DNA of 64,000 nucleotides from Citrobacter arsenatis (lineage in GTDB: Bacteria > Pseudomonadota > Gammaproteobacteria > Enterobacterales > Enterobacteriaceae). Positions 17,300 to 26,605 of the stretch are shown here, piece by piece. The first letter of the stretch is position 1. Each line of letters opens with the position of its first letter. A model generated the notes under the pieces. That model was not told where the DNA came from. It did no database searches and was given only the letters and a program-made list of their open reading frames with translations. The stretch covers positions 4,898,001 through 4,962,000 of the forward strand of contig NZ_CP037864.1 of NCBI RefSeq assembly GCF_004353845.1, read 5' to 3'. Made by a program: the position numbers and the translations under genes.

Positions 17300-18013
17300 T
17301 TAACCGCCCAGATACGCGCTGCGCACCGCTTCGTTAGCCAGTAACGCATCACCGGTGTCTTCCAGCACCACATGACCGTTTTCCAACACGTAGCCGCGAT
17401 CGGCGAGCTTCAGCGCCTGGTTAGCGTTCTGTTCAACGAGGAAGATGGTCATCCCCTGCTCGCGCAGTTGTTCGATGGTGTTAAAAATCTGCTGGATGAT
17501 AATCGGCGCCAGACCCAGCGACGGTTCATCAAGCAGCAGCAGCCTCGGCTGACTCATCAGCGCACGGCCTATCGCCAGCATCTGCTGTTCACCGCCGGAC
17601 ATCGTTCCCGCACGCTGAATGCGACGCTCATGCAGACGGGGAAACAGGTCATATACCCACTTGATACGTTCCTGAAACTGGTCCTTTTCGGCAAAGAAGC
17701 CGCCCATTGCCAGGTTCTCTTCCACCGTCATGCGGGAAAACACGCGACGCCCTTCCGGAACAATCGCCACCGCTTCGCGCATGATTTTCGCCGTCTGCCA
17801 GTCGGTAATGTCTTTACCATCAAAGACGATTCGCCCGCTGGTCGCGCGCGGATCGCCGCACAGTGTACCGAGCAGCGTGGTTTTCCCCGCGCCGTTGGCG
17901 CCAATCAGTGTAACGATTTCACCCTGGTTGATATACAGGCTGACATCGTGCAGCGCCTGTATCTTGCCGTAGTGGGCGCTGACTTTGTCGAACGATAACA
18001 TCTCTTTATCCAT
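17300..18013 (-). CDS. livF: Branched-chain amino acid ABC transporter ATPase LivF
   Basis: LivF is the second ATPase of the leucine/isoleucine/valine importer. It has Walker A (GANGAGKTT), signature (MSGGEQQMLAIGRA) and Walker B (LLLLDEPSLGLAP). The start is placed at MDKEMLSFDK (ATG at 18013) to give 237 aa, as in E. coli. It is the last gene of livKHMGF. Confidence 0.97.
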   Translation of the reverse strand: MDKEMLSFDKVSAHYGKIQALHDVSLYINQGEIVTLIGANGAGKTTLLGTLCGDPRATSGRIVFDGKDITDWQTAKIMREAVAIVPEGRRVFSRMTVEENLAMGGFFAEKDQFQERIKWVYDLFPRLHERRIQRAGTMSGGEQQMLAIGRALMSQPRLLLLDEPSLGLAPIIIQQIFNTIEQLREQGMTIFLVEQNANQALKLADRGYVLENGHVVLEDTGDALLANEAVRSAYLGG

Positions 18014-18030
18014 ATTATGCCTCGCCCCCA

Positions 18031-18798
18031 TTATGCTTCACCTAAATAGGCGCGGATAACATCCGGGTTATTACGAATCTGTTCTGGCGTCCCGTTCGCC
18101 AGCGGCGTGCCCTGGTTCACCACGTAAATACGGTCGGAAATCCCCATCACCAGCTTCATGTCGTGCTCAATCAGCAAAATGGTGGTGTTGTGATGGTTAC
18201 GCAGTTCAGCGATCAGCTCGTCCAGCTCTTTGGTCTCTTTCGGGTTGAGGCCTGCGGCGGGTTCGTCGAGCATCAGGATTTCCGGCTGGGTCACCATGCA
18301 ACGGGCAATTTCCAGACGACGCTGGTCGCCGTAGGCGAGGTTACTGGCCTGACGGTTGGCATGCTCCAGCAAACCAATACGCGCAAGCCAGGTGGCAGCG
18401 CGATCCAACGCTTCACTCTGCGCACGACGGAACGACGGCGTTTTTAACAGGCCGGAGAAGACGCCGGTTTTCAATTGCTGATGTTGCGCCACCAGCAGGT
18501 TTTCAATCACCGTCATCTCGCGAAACAGGCGCACGTGCTGGAAAGTACGCACCACGCCCATCCGCGCGATTTGCTGACCCGGCAGCCCTTCCAGATGCTG
18601 GTCGCGCAGCTTAATCGTGCCGCCGGTCGGCTTATAAAAACCGGTCAGACAGTTAAAGACCGTGGTTTTCCCCGCTCCGTTCGGGCCGATTAACGAGACT
18701 ATCTCCTGCGGCCGCAGTTCCAGCTCAACGTTGTTTACCGCCAGCAGACCGCCGAAGCGCATCATCAGGCCGTTAACGGATAATAATGGCTGACTCAT
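18031..18798 (-). CDS. livG: Branched-chain amino acid ABC transporter ATPase LivG
   Basis: LivG is the first ATPase of the importer, 255 aa. Walker A is GPNGAGKTT and Walker B is ILMLDEPAAGLNP. The C-terminal IRAYLGEA resembles the LivG/BraF group. The start overlaps the livM stop by 4 nt. Confidence 0.97.
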   Translation of the reverse strand: MSQPLLSVNGLMMRFGGLLAVNNVELELRPQEIVSLIGPNGAGKTTVFNCLTGFYKPTGGTIKLRDQHLEGLPGQQIARMGVVRTFQHVRLFREMTVIENLLVAQHQQLKTGVFSGLLKTPSFRRAQSEALDRAATWLARIGLLEHANRQASNLAYGDQRRLEIARCMVTQPEILMLDEPAAGLNPKETKELDELIAELRNHHNTTILLIEHDMKLVMGISDRIYVVNQGTPLANGTPEQIRNNPDVIRAYLGEA

Positions 18799-20072
18799 GC
18801 CTGCTCTCCTTTTGCTTCCCCGTTTTTCAGCTTCAACTGTGGACGGGTCATCGGCAACAAGCCCTGCGGACGCCAGATCATCATCAGTACCATTAAACCA
18901 CCCAGCATTAACATGCTGTATTCATTGAAATCACGCATCAGCTCACGCGACACCACCAGCAGGATAGCCGCGAGGATCACCGAGAATTGCGAACCCATTC
19001 CGCCCAGAACCACAATCGCCAGCACGAAGGCAGACTCGGCAAAGGTGAACGATTCCGGGCTGACAAAACCCTGGCGTGCGGCAAACAGCGTACCGGCAAA
19101 ACCAGCGAACGCGGCGCTGATGGTAAAGGCGGTCAGCTTGATGCGCGTAGGGTTTAAGCCCAGCGAGCGACAGGCAATTTCATCTTCACGCAGCGCTTCC
19201 CACGCACGCCCCAACGGCATACGCAGCAGACGGTTGATGACAAACAGCGAGAACACCACCAGCAGCAGCGCCACCAGATAGAGGAAAATAACGCGGTCAG
19301 ATGGATCGTACTTGACGTTAAAGAAGTTGCTGAAGGTATCCCAGCCGCCTTCACGGGCGGTACGGCTGAATTCCAGACCGAAAAAGGTGGGTTTCGGGAT
19401 CTGGCTGATACCGTTCGGGCCACCAGTCACTTCTGTGTTGTTGAGCAGCAGGATACGGACGATTTCGCCGAAGCCTAAGGTCACAATCGCCAGATAATCA
19501 CCGCGCAGGCGCAGTACCGGGAAGCCGAGCAGGAAGCCCGCAGCAGCGGAAACCAGTCCAGCCAGCGGCAGGCAGGTCCAGAAGCCGAGTCCGTAATAAT
19601 GGTTCAGCAGTGCGAAGGTGTAAGCGCCGATGGCATAGAAACCGCCGTAGCCCAGCACCAGCAGGCCGGAAAGCCCCACCACCACGTTTAAGCCGAGGCC
19701 GAGGATGATATAAATCATCGTCAGCGTGGCGATATCCACCGTACCGCGCGACACCATAAACGGCCACGCCACCGCAATCACCAGCAGCGCCACCAGGAAC
19801 AGCTTCTGTTTAACGGTGGAGCCATCAATCGCCGGCAGAATAAACTTCGGTCCGGAGACGCTCTTCAGGCCTTTCTGGAAGGCTGGACGCAGCAGTTGGA
19901 AGAGAAAGACCACGCCAGTGCCGATAAACACCCACTGCCAGCGGATATCCGCGGCGGTATCGACCACCAGCTTAGTACCGTCCAGCTCTAACTGAACGCC
20001 CATAAAGACGCCCGCCAGGATGAAGAACATAGCGGCAGAAAGCAGCGCCATTGCAAAATGCATCGGTTTCAT
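18795..20072 (-). CDS. livM: Branched-chain amino acid ABC transporter permease LivM
   Basis: This 425-aa inner-membrane permease has about ten hydrophobic segments, including the long N-terminal extension that distinguishes LivM from LivH. The EALREDEIACRSLGLNPTRIKL segment is the ATPase-contacting loop. It overlaps livH by 4 nt. Confidence 0.97.
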   Translation of the reverse strand: MKPMHFAMALLSAAMFFILAGVFMGVQLELDGTKLVVDTAADIRWQWVFIGTGVVFLFQLLRPAFQKGLKSVSGPKFILPAIDGSTVKQKLFLVALLVIAVAWPFMVSRGTVDIATLTMIYIILGLGLNVVVGLSGLLVLGYGGFYAIGAYTFALLNHYYGLGFWTCLPLAGLVSAAAGFLLGFPVLRLRGDYLAIVTLGFGEIVRILLLNNTEVTGGPNGISQIPKPTFFGLEFSRTAREGGWDTFSNFFNVKYDPSDRVIFLYLVALLLVVFSLFVINRLLRMPLGRAWEALREDEIACRSLGLNPTRIKLTAFTISAAFAGFAGTLFAARQGFVSPESFTFAESAFVLAIVVLGGMGSQFSVILAAILLVVSRELMRDFNEYSMLMLGGLMVLMMIWRPQGLLPMTRPQLKLKNGEAKGEQA

Positions 20073-20995
20073 ACTTTCTCTACCTCCGGGCGACCCAGAA
20101 TACCGGTCGGCATCACCAGCAGCACCAGAATCAACAGCGCAAATGACACCACGTCTTTGTATTCGGTACTCAAGTAAGCAGAGGAGAGCGCCTCGGCAAC
20201 GCCCAGAATCAGGCCGCCGATCATCGCGCCAGGAATGCTGCCAATGCCGCCCAGTACCGCCGCGGTAAAGGCTTTCATCCCGGCCATAAAGCCGATGTAC
20301 GGATTAATTACGCCATAGAATTGACCGAGCAGCACGCCCGCTACCGCCGCCATTGCCGCGCCAATCACAAAGGTCAGCGCAATGACGCGATCGGTGTTGA
20401 TGCCGAGCAGGCTGGCCATTTTCAGGTCCTCAGCACAGGCGCGACAGGCGCGCCCCATACGGGAGTAACGAATAAACAGCGTCAGCGCAAGCATCGCGAG
20501 GAAGGTTACAATCCAGATAACCAACTGCATAGTGGTGATTGACGCAGAGAAGTTGTCGCTACTACCGACGGTCCACTGGCCGTTAAACAGGCTTGGCAGC
20601 GCCACGTCGCGCGAACCTTCCGTCAGGCTGACGTAGTTTTGCAGGAAGATGGACATCCCGATAGCGGAAATCAGCGCGATCAGGCGCTTGGAGCTGCGCA
20701 CGGGCCGATACGCCACGCGTTCAATGCTCCAGCCGTAGGCGCTGGCAATCACAATCGCGCCGACGAAGCCCGCTGCGACCAATAGCCAACTGGAATCAAT
20801 ACCCATCATCATTAGCGCAGCGATGATCATAAAGGAAACATAGCTGCCGATCATATACACCTCGCCGTGGGCGAAGTTGATCATGCCGATAATGCCGTAC
20901 ACCATCGTGTAACCGATGGCGATCAGCGCGTAGGTGCTTCCCAGCGTGACGCCGTTAAACATCTGCTGCAAGAAATAGAGGAACTGCTCGGACAT
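20069..20995 (-). CDS. livH: Branched-chain amino acid ABC transporter permease LivH
   Basis: This is the 308-aa partner permease of LivM, with eight hydrophobic segments. The conserved FAHGEVYMIGSYVSF stretch and the coupling loop CRACAEDLKMASLLGINTDRV are present. It is the second gene of livKHMGF, 61 bases after livK. Confidence 0.97.
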   Translation of the reverse strand: MSEQFLYFLQQMFNGVTLGSTYALIAIGYTMVYGIIGMINFAHGEVYMIGSYVSFMIIAALMMMGIDSSWLLVAAGFVGAIVIASAYGWSIERVAYRPVRSSKRLIALISAIGMSIFLQNYVSLTEGSRDVALPSLFNGQWTVGSSDNFSASITTMQLVIWIVTFLAMLALTLFIRYSRMGRACRACAEDLKMASLLGINTDRVIALTFVIGAAMAAVAGVLLGQFYGVINPYIGFMAGMKAFTAAVLGGIGSIPGAMIGGLILGVAEALSSAYLSTEYKDVVSFALLILVLLVMPTGILGRPEVEKV

Positions 20996-21056
20996 AAGGT
21001 AACCTTTCTTAACCCGCCCGTTTTGTACGGGCGGTGGGATAACTCGTCTTCAGCGA

Positions 21057-22166
21057 TTACTTCGCGACGGTCGATGACCCGTCCGCGTGCCACTGGAAGA
21101 CACCAAACTCAAATCCCTTCAAATCGCCTTTTTCGTCCCATTTCAGCGGCCCAATCACGGTATCAGCCCCGTGTGCTTTCAGATCTTTCACCAGGTCCAA
21201 CGGCTCTTTGCTACCGCTGCGATCCATTGCTGTCGCCAATGACTGTACGGCCGCATACGTGATCCACACGTACGGTCCGGTTGGGTCTTTCTTGTCAGCT
21301 TTGAGCGCATCGACGATAGCTTTATTCGCCGGATCCTGGTCATAGCGTTTTGGCATGGTCACCAGCATGCCTTCAGCGGCATCACCGGCAATGTTAGACA
21401 GCGACGCATTGCCAACACCCTCTGGTCCCATAAACTGGGTTTTCAGCCCCACAGAGCGTGCCTGGCGCAGCATTTGCCCCATTTCCGGGTAGTAGCCGCC
21501 GTAATAAACAAAGTCGATATTTTCTTTTTTCAGGCGGGCGATCAGCGCAGAAAAATCTTTTTCCCCAGCGGTGATGCCGTCAAAGAAGACGATGTTGCCT
21601 TTGCCAGCTTTCAGGCTGTCCTGCACTGAACGCGCCAGACCTTCACCGTATTGCTGTTTATCATGGATGATGGCGATGCGCTGCGGCTTCACCTTCTCCA
21701 GAATGTATTTCGCGGCGGTCGGCCCCTGAGAGGAGTCCAGGCCCGCTGTACGCATGATGTGTGCATAACCGCGCTGGGTCAGTTCTGGATTGGTGGCGCC
21801 CGGAGAAATCATCAGAATACCTTCGTCTTCATAGATATCTGATGCGGGCTGCGTGGAAGATGAGCACAGATGACCAATAACGTACTGAATGCCGTCATTG
21901 ACGATTTTGTTCGCTACCGCAACGGCCTGTTTCGGATCGCAGGCGTCGTCATATTCCACAGCGACCAGTTTGTCGCCTTTGACTCCACCTTTGGCATTGA
22001 TATCTTTTATGGCCTGACGTGCGCCATTAAATTCCATATCACCCCACTGCGCGACCGGACCTGACATCGCGCCGACAACAGCGACCTTGATATCTTCCGC
22101 CATGACCGCATGCGACATTGCCAGTGCTATCACCCCTGCGATGATTGTTTTCGCATTCCGTTTCAT
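21057..22166 (-). CDS. livK: Leucine-specific periplasmic binding protein LivK
   Basis: This 369-aa periplasmic binding protein has a signal peptide (to MSHAVMA, residue 23). The ligand-site stretch GHLCSSSTQPASDIYEDEGILM and the disulfide pair CDPKQ/HLC are present. It shares the shuttle LivHMGF with LivJ. It is distinguished from LivJ by position at the head of the operon and by its C-terminal HADGSSTVAK. Confidence 0.96.
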   Translation of the reverse strand: MKRNAKTIIAGVIALAMSHAVMAEDIKVAVVGAMSGPVAQWGDMEFNGARQAIKDINAKGGVKGDKLVAVEYDDACDPKQAVAVANKIVNDGIQYVIGHLCSSSTQPASDIYEDEGILMISPGATNPELTQRGYAHIMRTAGLDSSQGPTAAKYILEKVKPQRIAIIHDKQQYGEGLARSVQDSLKAGKGNIVFFDGITAGEKDFSALIARLKKENIDFVYYGGYYPEMGQMLRQARSVGLKTQFMGPEGVGNASLSNIAGDAAEGMLVTMPKRYDQDPANKAIVDALKADKKDPTGPYVWITYAAVQSLATAMDRSGSKEPLDLVKDLKAHGADTVIGPLKWDEKGDLKGFEFGVFQWHADGSSTVAK

Positions 22167-22588
22167 TTCTGAATCCCCATTCGTGATGACGTATATATTT
22201 TGTATTTATGTGGTTAAAAAGCAGACTGTGCTTTTTTTGAACTGCACTATTTTTACCAGTCTCATTAATGGTTTAGCGCAGTTTTTTAAGCAAATTACGG
22301 CTAAAAGCTCTATTTTTCAGTCGATTAAGAAAAGATAATATTCTGCTTTTCGCTATAGATAAACAAAAAAAAGTGCGTTTGTCAGCATAAAATAACGGTA
22401 CAAAGAGCGGAATAAAATGCTGCATTCCAGGGTATTATCCTGCCTGTTTTTCAATCTCTACTGTTTCAAACTGTCATTGTCGTTGTTGCAAAACTATTAA
22501 CCTGGTTAATCGCATAAAAAAGAGAAAGCATCCGGGCGAATTATTTCGGTACACTGATTCCATCTTTTGTGATTTGGACATGCTGTTA
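22167..22588. other. Divergent promoter region livK / panM
   Basis: 422 bases separate livK and panM. The stretch is A/T-rich with several short A/T runs (22320-22380). It must hold the livK promoter, with Lrp control known in E. coli, and that of panM. No confident hexamers, terminator or small ORF were identified. Confidence 0.4.
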
Positions 22589-22972
22589 ATGAAGCTGACC
22601 ATCGTTCGTTTAGATAACTTTAGCGCCCAGGACCTGATTGATCTGGGCAAGATCTGGCCGGAATATTCCGCCTCATCATTAAGCGTAGATGAAACGCACC
22701 GGATCTACGCCGCGCGCTTTAACGAGCGTCTGTTAGGCGCAGTTCGCGTAACTCTGAGCGGCACACAAGGCGCGCTGGATTCATTGCGCGTGCGCGATAT
22801 CACCCGCCGTCGCGGCGTCGGTCAGTATTTGATCGAAGAAGTGATCCGGGAAAACCCTGACGTGAGTTCATGGTGGATGGCCGACGTCGGCGTTGAAGAC
22901 CGCAGCGTGATGGCCGCGTTTATGCAGGCGTTAGGGTTTACGGCCCAGGAGAATGGCTGGGAGAAGCGCTAA
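22589..22972 (+). CDS. panM: PanD maturation/regulatory factor PanM (PanZ)
   Basis: This GNAT-fold protein of 127 aa binds acetyl-CoA or CoA and promotes self-cleavage of the aspartate decarboxylase PanD, as well as inhibiting it, in beta-alanine/CoA synthesis. The start at MKLTIVRLD (ATG at 22589) gives the E. coli length. The acetyl-CoA loop is RRRGVGQYLIEEV (residues about 72-84). It lies between the liv binding-protein genes, the E. coli position. Confidence 0.95.
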   Translation: MKLTIVRLDNFSAQDLIDLGKIWPEYSASSLSVDETHRIYAARFNERLLGAVRVTLSGTQGALDSLRVRDITRRRGVGQYLIEEVIRENPDVSSWWMADVGVEDRSVMAAFMQALGFTAQENGWEKR

Positions 22973-22978
22973 AAGAAA

Positions 22979-23058
22979 GCCGGATGGCGCTCTACGAAGT
23001 GCTCGTTGTAGACCTGGTAAGTATGTAGGCCGGGTAAGGCGAAGCCGCCACCCGGCAC
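22979..23058. repeat. REP pair between panM and livJ
   Basis: GCCGGATGGCGCT at 22979 and TGTAGGCCGGGTAAGGCG..GCCACCCGGCA at 23024-23057 form an inverted REP pair in the convergent gap, probably also serving as transcription end. Confidence 0.85.
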
Positions 23059-23062
23059 TCAA

Positions 23063-24166
23063 TTATTTGGCGTCGGTCGCCGTCCCGTTTGCATGCCAGT
23101 CAAACACGCCAAACTCGAAGCCTTTCAGATCGCCCTTCGCATCCCATGACAGCGGCCCCATTACGGTTTCCACTGAGTTTGCTTTCAGGTATTTGGCAAT
23201 TTCAGCCGGATCGTCAGACTGGTTCAGGCCAGCCTGCAAGGATTGCAGCGCGGCATAGGTGGTCCATACGAATGCGCCGCTCGGATCCTGTTTCTTGGCT
23301 TTAATCGCATCTACGATGGGTTTGTTCGCCGGAACCTGATCGTAGTTCTTCGGTTTCGTAACCAGTAAACCTTCTGCAGACTCACCCGCGATGTTAGACA
23401 GCGATACGTTCGCTACCCCTTCTGGGCCCATAAACTGGGTTTTCAGGCCCGCAGCGCGCGCCTGACGCAGGATCTGCCCCATTTCCGGGTGATAACCACC
23501 GTAATAAACGAAATCGATATTCTCTTTCTTCAGACGCGCCACCAGCGTAGAGAAATCTTTTTCGCCAGCGGTGATACCGTCGAAGAACACCACGTCAGCG
23601 TTGGCTTTCTTGAGGTTGTCCTGCACGGAACGCGCCAGGCCTTCGCCGTACTGCTGTTTGTCGTGAACGATGGCAATGCGCTTAGGTTTCACTTTATCGA
23701 CAATGTATTTCGCCGCAGTTGGGCCCTGATCGGAATCCAGACCGGTGGTACGCAACACCAGGTTATAGCCGCGCGCGGTCAGTTCTGGCGCCGTTGCCGC
23801 TGGGGTGATCATCAGAATACCTTCGTCTTCATAGATATCTGACGCAGGCTGAGTGGAAGACGAGCACAGGTGACCAATAACATATTTAATCCCGTCGTTG
23901 ACCACTTTGTTAGCTACCGCTACCGCTTGTTTCGGGTCACAGGCATCGTCATATTTCACCATGACCAGTTTGTCACCTTTCACGCCGCCCTTGGCGTTGA
24001 TATCTGCAATCGCCTGCTCTGCACCGGTAAATTCCTGGTCGCCATACTGTGCTACCGGACCGGACATCGCGCCAACGACGGCAACTTTAATATCCTTAGC
24101 AAAGGCCATATTGCTCAAAGACAGGGCGATACATCCTGCCAATAACGCTTTACCCTTCATATTCAT
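23063..24166 (-). CDS. livJ: Leu/Ile/Val-binding periplasmic protein LivJ
   Basis: This is the second binding protein for LivHMGF, 367 aa when started at MNMKGKALLAG (ATG at 24166), with a signal peptide to about residue 23. It is very similar to the nearby LivK, an old tandem duplication around panM. An ATG-containing frame extends upstream but lacks a ribosome site. It is monocistronic. Confidence 0.96.
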   Translation of the reverse strand: MNMKGKALLAGCIALSLSNMAFAKDIKVAVVGAMSGPVAQYGDQEFTGAEQAIADINAKGGVKGDKLVMVKYDDACDPKQAVAVANKVVNDGIKYVIGHLCSSSTQPASDIYEDEGILMITPAATAPELTARGYNLVLRTTGLDSDQGPTAAKYIVDKVKPKRIAIVHDKQQYGEGLARSVQDNLKKANADVVFFDGITAGEKDFSTLVARLKKENIDFVYYGGYHPEMGQILRQARAAGLKTQFMGPEGVANVSLSNIAGESAEGLLVTKPKNYDQVPANKPIVDAIKAKKQDPSGAFVWTTYAALQSLQAGLNQSDDPAEIAKYLKANSVETVMGPLSWDAKGDLKGFEFGVFDWHANGTATDAK

Positions 24167-24383
24167 CCTGACAATCCCCATTATTGTGGTTATTACGTGT
24201 GTTGTGATGTTGTTGTTCAGCACTTTATTTCGATTATTGGATAGCTACCCGTGCTTTAGCAGCATACTCTGCTAAAACATACCCGATTTTTATTATTTTG
24301 GAATAGCTAAATTTGACATGCAGATAACAACTTGATGACAAAAAGCATAAACGTCAGGAGGGAGAGGGAGTAATAAAAACAAA

Positions 24384-24409
24384 AAACCCCGGATTTTCAT
24401 CCAGGGTTT
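24384..24409 (-). terminator. rpoH terminator
   Basis: On the minus strand AAACCCTGGAT-GAAA-ATCCGGGGTTT is an 11-bp stem with one wobble pair and a tetraloop, followed by TTTTGTTTTTATT. It lies 27 bases past the rpoH stop. Confidence 0.9.
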
Positions 24410-24436
24410 ATCAGCATTTCCAGGTCGGCTGGAAGA

Positions 24437-25291
24437 TTACGCTTCGATCGCCGCGCGCAGTTTTTTCATGGCGTTCTTTTCAAGCTGACGAACACGTTCA
24501 GCGGAAACGCCGTAGCGATCGGCCAGTTCCTGCAACGTCGACTTGTTGTCTTCGTCCAGCCAACGAGCACGGATGATGTCCTGGCTACGCTCGTCCAGAC
24601 CTTCCATTGCGTGGGTCAGTTTGTTCGCGGCCTGATCTTCCCAGTTATCTTCTTCAATGCCGTCGGCAAAGTTAGAAGATTTATCCTGCAGATACAGCAC
24701 CGGTGCCATCGGCTGGCTGTCAGACTCGTCGTCTGAAGACATGTCAAACGTCATGTCCTGCGCCGCCATACGGGATTCCATCTCGCGCACGTCTTTGCTG
24801 GAAACACCCAGCTCGCGAGCAACCATTTCAACTTCGTCCTGGTTAAACCAGCCCAGACGCTGCTTGGTTTTACGCAGGTTAAAGAACAGCTTACGCTGTG
24901 CTTTGGTAGTCGCGACTTTAACGATACGCCAGTTACGCAGAACGTATTCGTGGATCTCAGCTTTGATCCAGTGCACGGCGAAGGAAACCAGGCGCACACC
25001 CACTTCCGGGTTGAAACGGCGCACGGCTTTCATCAGGCCGATATTACCTTCCTGAATCAGATCCGCCTGCGGCAGGCCATAGCCCGCGTAGTTACGAGCA
25101 ACATGAACAACAAAGCGCAGGTGAGACAGGATCAGCGTTTTAGCTGCTTCCAGATCGCCCTGGTAATGCAGCTTTTCAGCCAATGCCCGCTCCTCGTCAG
25201 CCGACAACATCGGCCACGCGTTCGCAGCCCGGATGTAAGATTCCAGGTTACCAACAGGGGCTAAAGCTAAATTTTGCATTTCTTTGGTCAT
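24437..25291 (-). CDS. rpoH: Heat-shock sigma factor RpoH (sigma32)
   Basis: RpoH directs RNA polymerase to heat-shock promoters. The 284-aa protein has region 2 (ADLIQEGNIGLMKAVRRFNPEVGVRLVSFAVHWIKAEIHEYVLRN) spanning core binding and -10 recognition, the RpoH box (QRKLFFNLR), and region 4 helix-turn-helix (LQELADRYGVSAERVRQLEKNAMKKLRAAIEA). In E. coli the first 200 or so nucleotides of the mRNA form a thermosensor; the start region ATGACCAAAGAAATGCAAAA is conserved here, so the same control is likely. The upstream sigmaE promoter is intact. Confidence 0.98.
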   Translation of the reverse strand: MTKEMQNLALAPVGNLESYIRAANAWPMLSADEERALAEKLHYQGDLEAAKTLILSHLRFVVHVARNYAGYGLPQADLIQEGNIGLMKAVRRFNPEVGVRLVSFAVHWIKAEIHEYVLRNWRIVKVATTKAQRKLFFNLRKTKQRLGWFNQDEVEMVARELGVSSKDVREMESRMAAQDMTFDMSSDDESDSQPMAPVLYLQDKSSNFADGIEEDNWEDQAANKLTHAMEGLDERSQDIIRARWLDEDNKSTLQELADRYGVSAERVRQLEKNAMKKLRAAIEA

Positions 25292-25389
25292 TCAAATCCT
25301 CTCAATCTTTTCATCTGGCGCATTGACTAAAACCAATAGCAACAACCATGCCAGAGCTTATGAGCAACGAGAATATCATTCAATCTTTT

Positions 25390-25417
25390 ATCAGACAGTG
25401 ATTTTATCCACAAGTTC
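25390..25417 (-). promoter_or_regulatory. rpoH sigmaE-type promoter (P3) with DnaA box
   Basis: On the minus strand GAACTT (25412-25417) is separated by 16 bp from TCTGAT (25390-25395), the sigmaE consensus. A perfect DnaA box, TTATCCACA on the plus strand, covers 25404-25412. Both are features of the E. coli rpoH regulatory region. Confidence 0.85.
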
Positions 25418-25491
25418 CATGTCGTAATGTGTATAGATTACGCACAAAATGTGACATCACAATGAATACGCCGGGAAGAGATCACAGGGAC

Positions 25492-25530
25492 TCTTTCCCT
25501 GCAGAGCGAACTACTCAGTGCAGGGAAAGA
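25492..25530. terminator. Stem-loop after ftsX
   Basis: A perfect 12-bp inverted repeat (TCTTTCCCTGCA/TGCAGGGAAAGA) with a 15-nt loop lies 17 bases beyond the ftsX stop. No T-run follows on the minus strand, so it may stabilise the mRNA end or be a weak terminator that allows some read-through into rpoH. Confidence 0.6.
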
Positions 25531-25546
25531 TTATACCAGAGATTTT

Positions 25547-26605
25547 TTAATCGGGGGTAAAGTGGCGTAAATGTTGAACCGTGGCAAGCCAGGCTGCCAC
25601 CCAGCCAATCATTGAGCACACCAGCAGCAATAACAGGCACTCGTCGAATGATAAGCCATTGATATCAAACTTGGTTCCAAATACCTGTGCCACCTCAGTC
25701 ACCGCTGAAGACAGACGCATCACCAAAATTTCTGACAAAATCAGTGAAAGAAATGCGCCGGAAAAACCGAGCAGCGCACCGCCATAAAGGAACGGACGCA
25801 GAATAAATCCATCCGTTGCGCCAATCAGTTTCTGCACGTTGATGGTATCGCGACGCGCAAAAATACTCAGGCGCACGCTGTTACCGATGACGAGGAAGAC
25901 CGCCGCCACCATCAGCACGCCAATCATCGCAGACACACGTCCGACAAGGCCCGTCAGCGCCGCCAGGCGAGCAAACCAGCTGTCATCCATGCGCACTTCA
26001 TCAATACCGTTGATTTGTGCGATACGGTCACGCAGCGTATTCAGCGACTCCGTACCCTGGAAGTCCAGTTTAGGTATAACCACCGCCACGGCCGGTAGCG
26101 GGTTCTCTTCCAGCATATCCAGCGCACCGCCAAAACCAGACCAGTTACGGAATTCGCCCAGCGCATCGTCGCGGGAAAGATAATTAACTTTCTCCACGCC
26201 CTGCTCGGCCTGCAACTGACCCACCACCCGCGCCGCTGCATCATCATCCAGCGTTTTTTGCAGGTAAACGGTGATCTGCGGAGACGGATAATACTGGCTT
26301 GCCGCATGGTTTACGTTCTTGTAAACCATGTAGCACACGCTTGGCAGCGTCAGGGAGATGGCAATAACCATCACCGTCAGGAACGTCGCCAGCGGCTTAC
26401 TTTTCAGATCCTGTAACGCGCCCTGGAACGCATAGCGCACCTGCTCATTAAAGACGTTGGTTTTACGCGAGTTCGGCTTTGGCGCGGCTTTCGCCCGCTT
26501 TGGCGCGTTGCGACCGCCATCGCCCGGCGCACCGCCCGATTTACGAAAACGATCCAGTCGGCTACCGAACTGTTTGATTTGATTAATAGCGTCACGTCTA
26601 TTCAT
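25547..26605 (-). CDS. ftsX: Cell division ABC transporter-like permease FtsX
   Basis: FtsX is the inner-membrane partner of FtsE. The pair couples divisome assembly to peptidoglycan hydrolysis through the periplasmic activator EnvC. It is 352 aa from MNRRDAINQ (ATG at 26605). It has an N-terminal basic cytoplasmic tail, a first membrane span at about 75-97, a large periplasmic domain, and three C-terminal spans. Its start overlaps the end of ftsE by 8 nt. Confidence 0.97.
   Translation of the reverse strand: MNRRDAINQIKQFGSRLDRFRKSGGAPGDGGRNAPKRAKAAPKPNSRKTNVFNEQVRYAFQGALQDLKSKPLATFLTVMVIAISLTLPSVCYMVYKNVNHAASQYYPSPQITVYLQKTLDDDAAARVVGQLQAEQGVEKVNYLSRDDALGEFRNWSGFGGALDMLEENPLPAVAVVIPKLDFQGTESLNTLRDRIAQINGIDEVRMDDSWFARLAALTGLVGRVSAMIGVLMVAAVFLVIGNSVRLSIFARRDTINVQKLIGATDGFILRPFLYGGALLGFSGAFLSLILSEILVMRLSSAVTEVAQVFGTKFDINGLSFDECLLLLLVCSMIGWVAAWLATVQHLRHFTPD

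Noticed and set aside
25450..25461. TGTGACATCACA as a CRP site upstream of rpoH
   Set aside because: The two half-sites are only 2 bp apart instead of 6, so it is not a standard CRP site.
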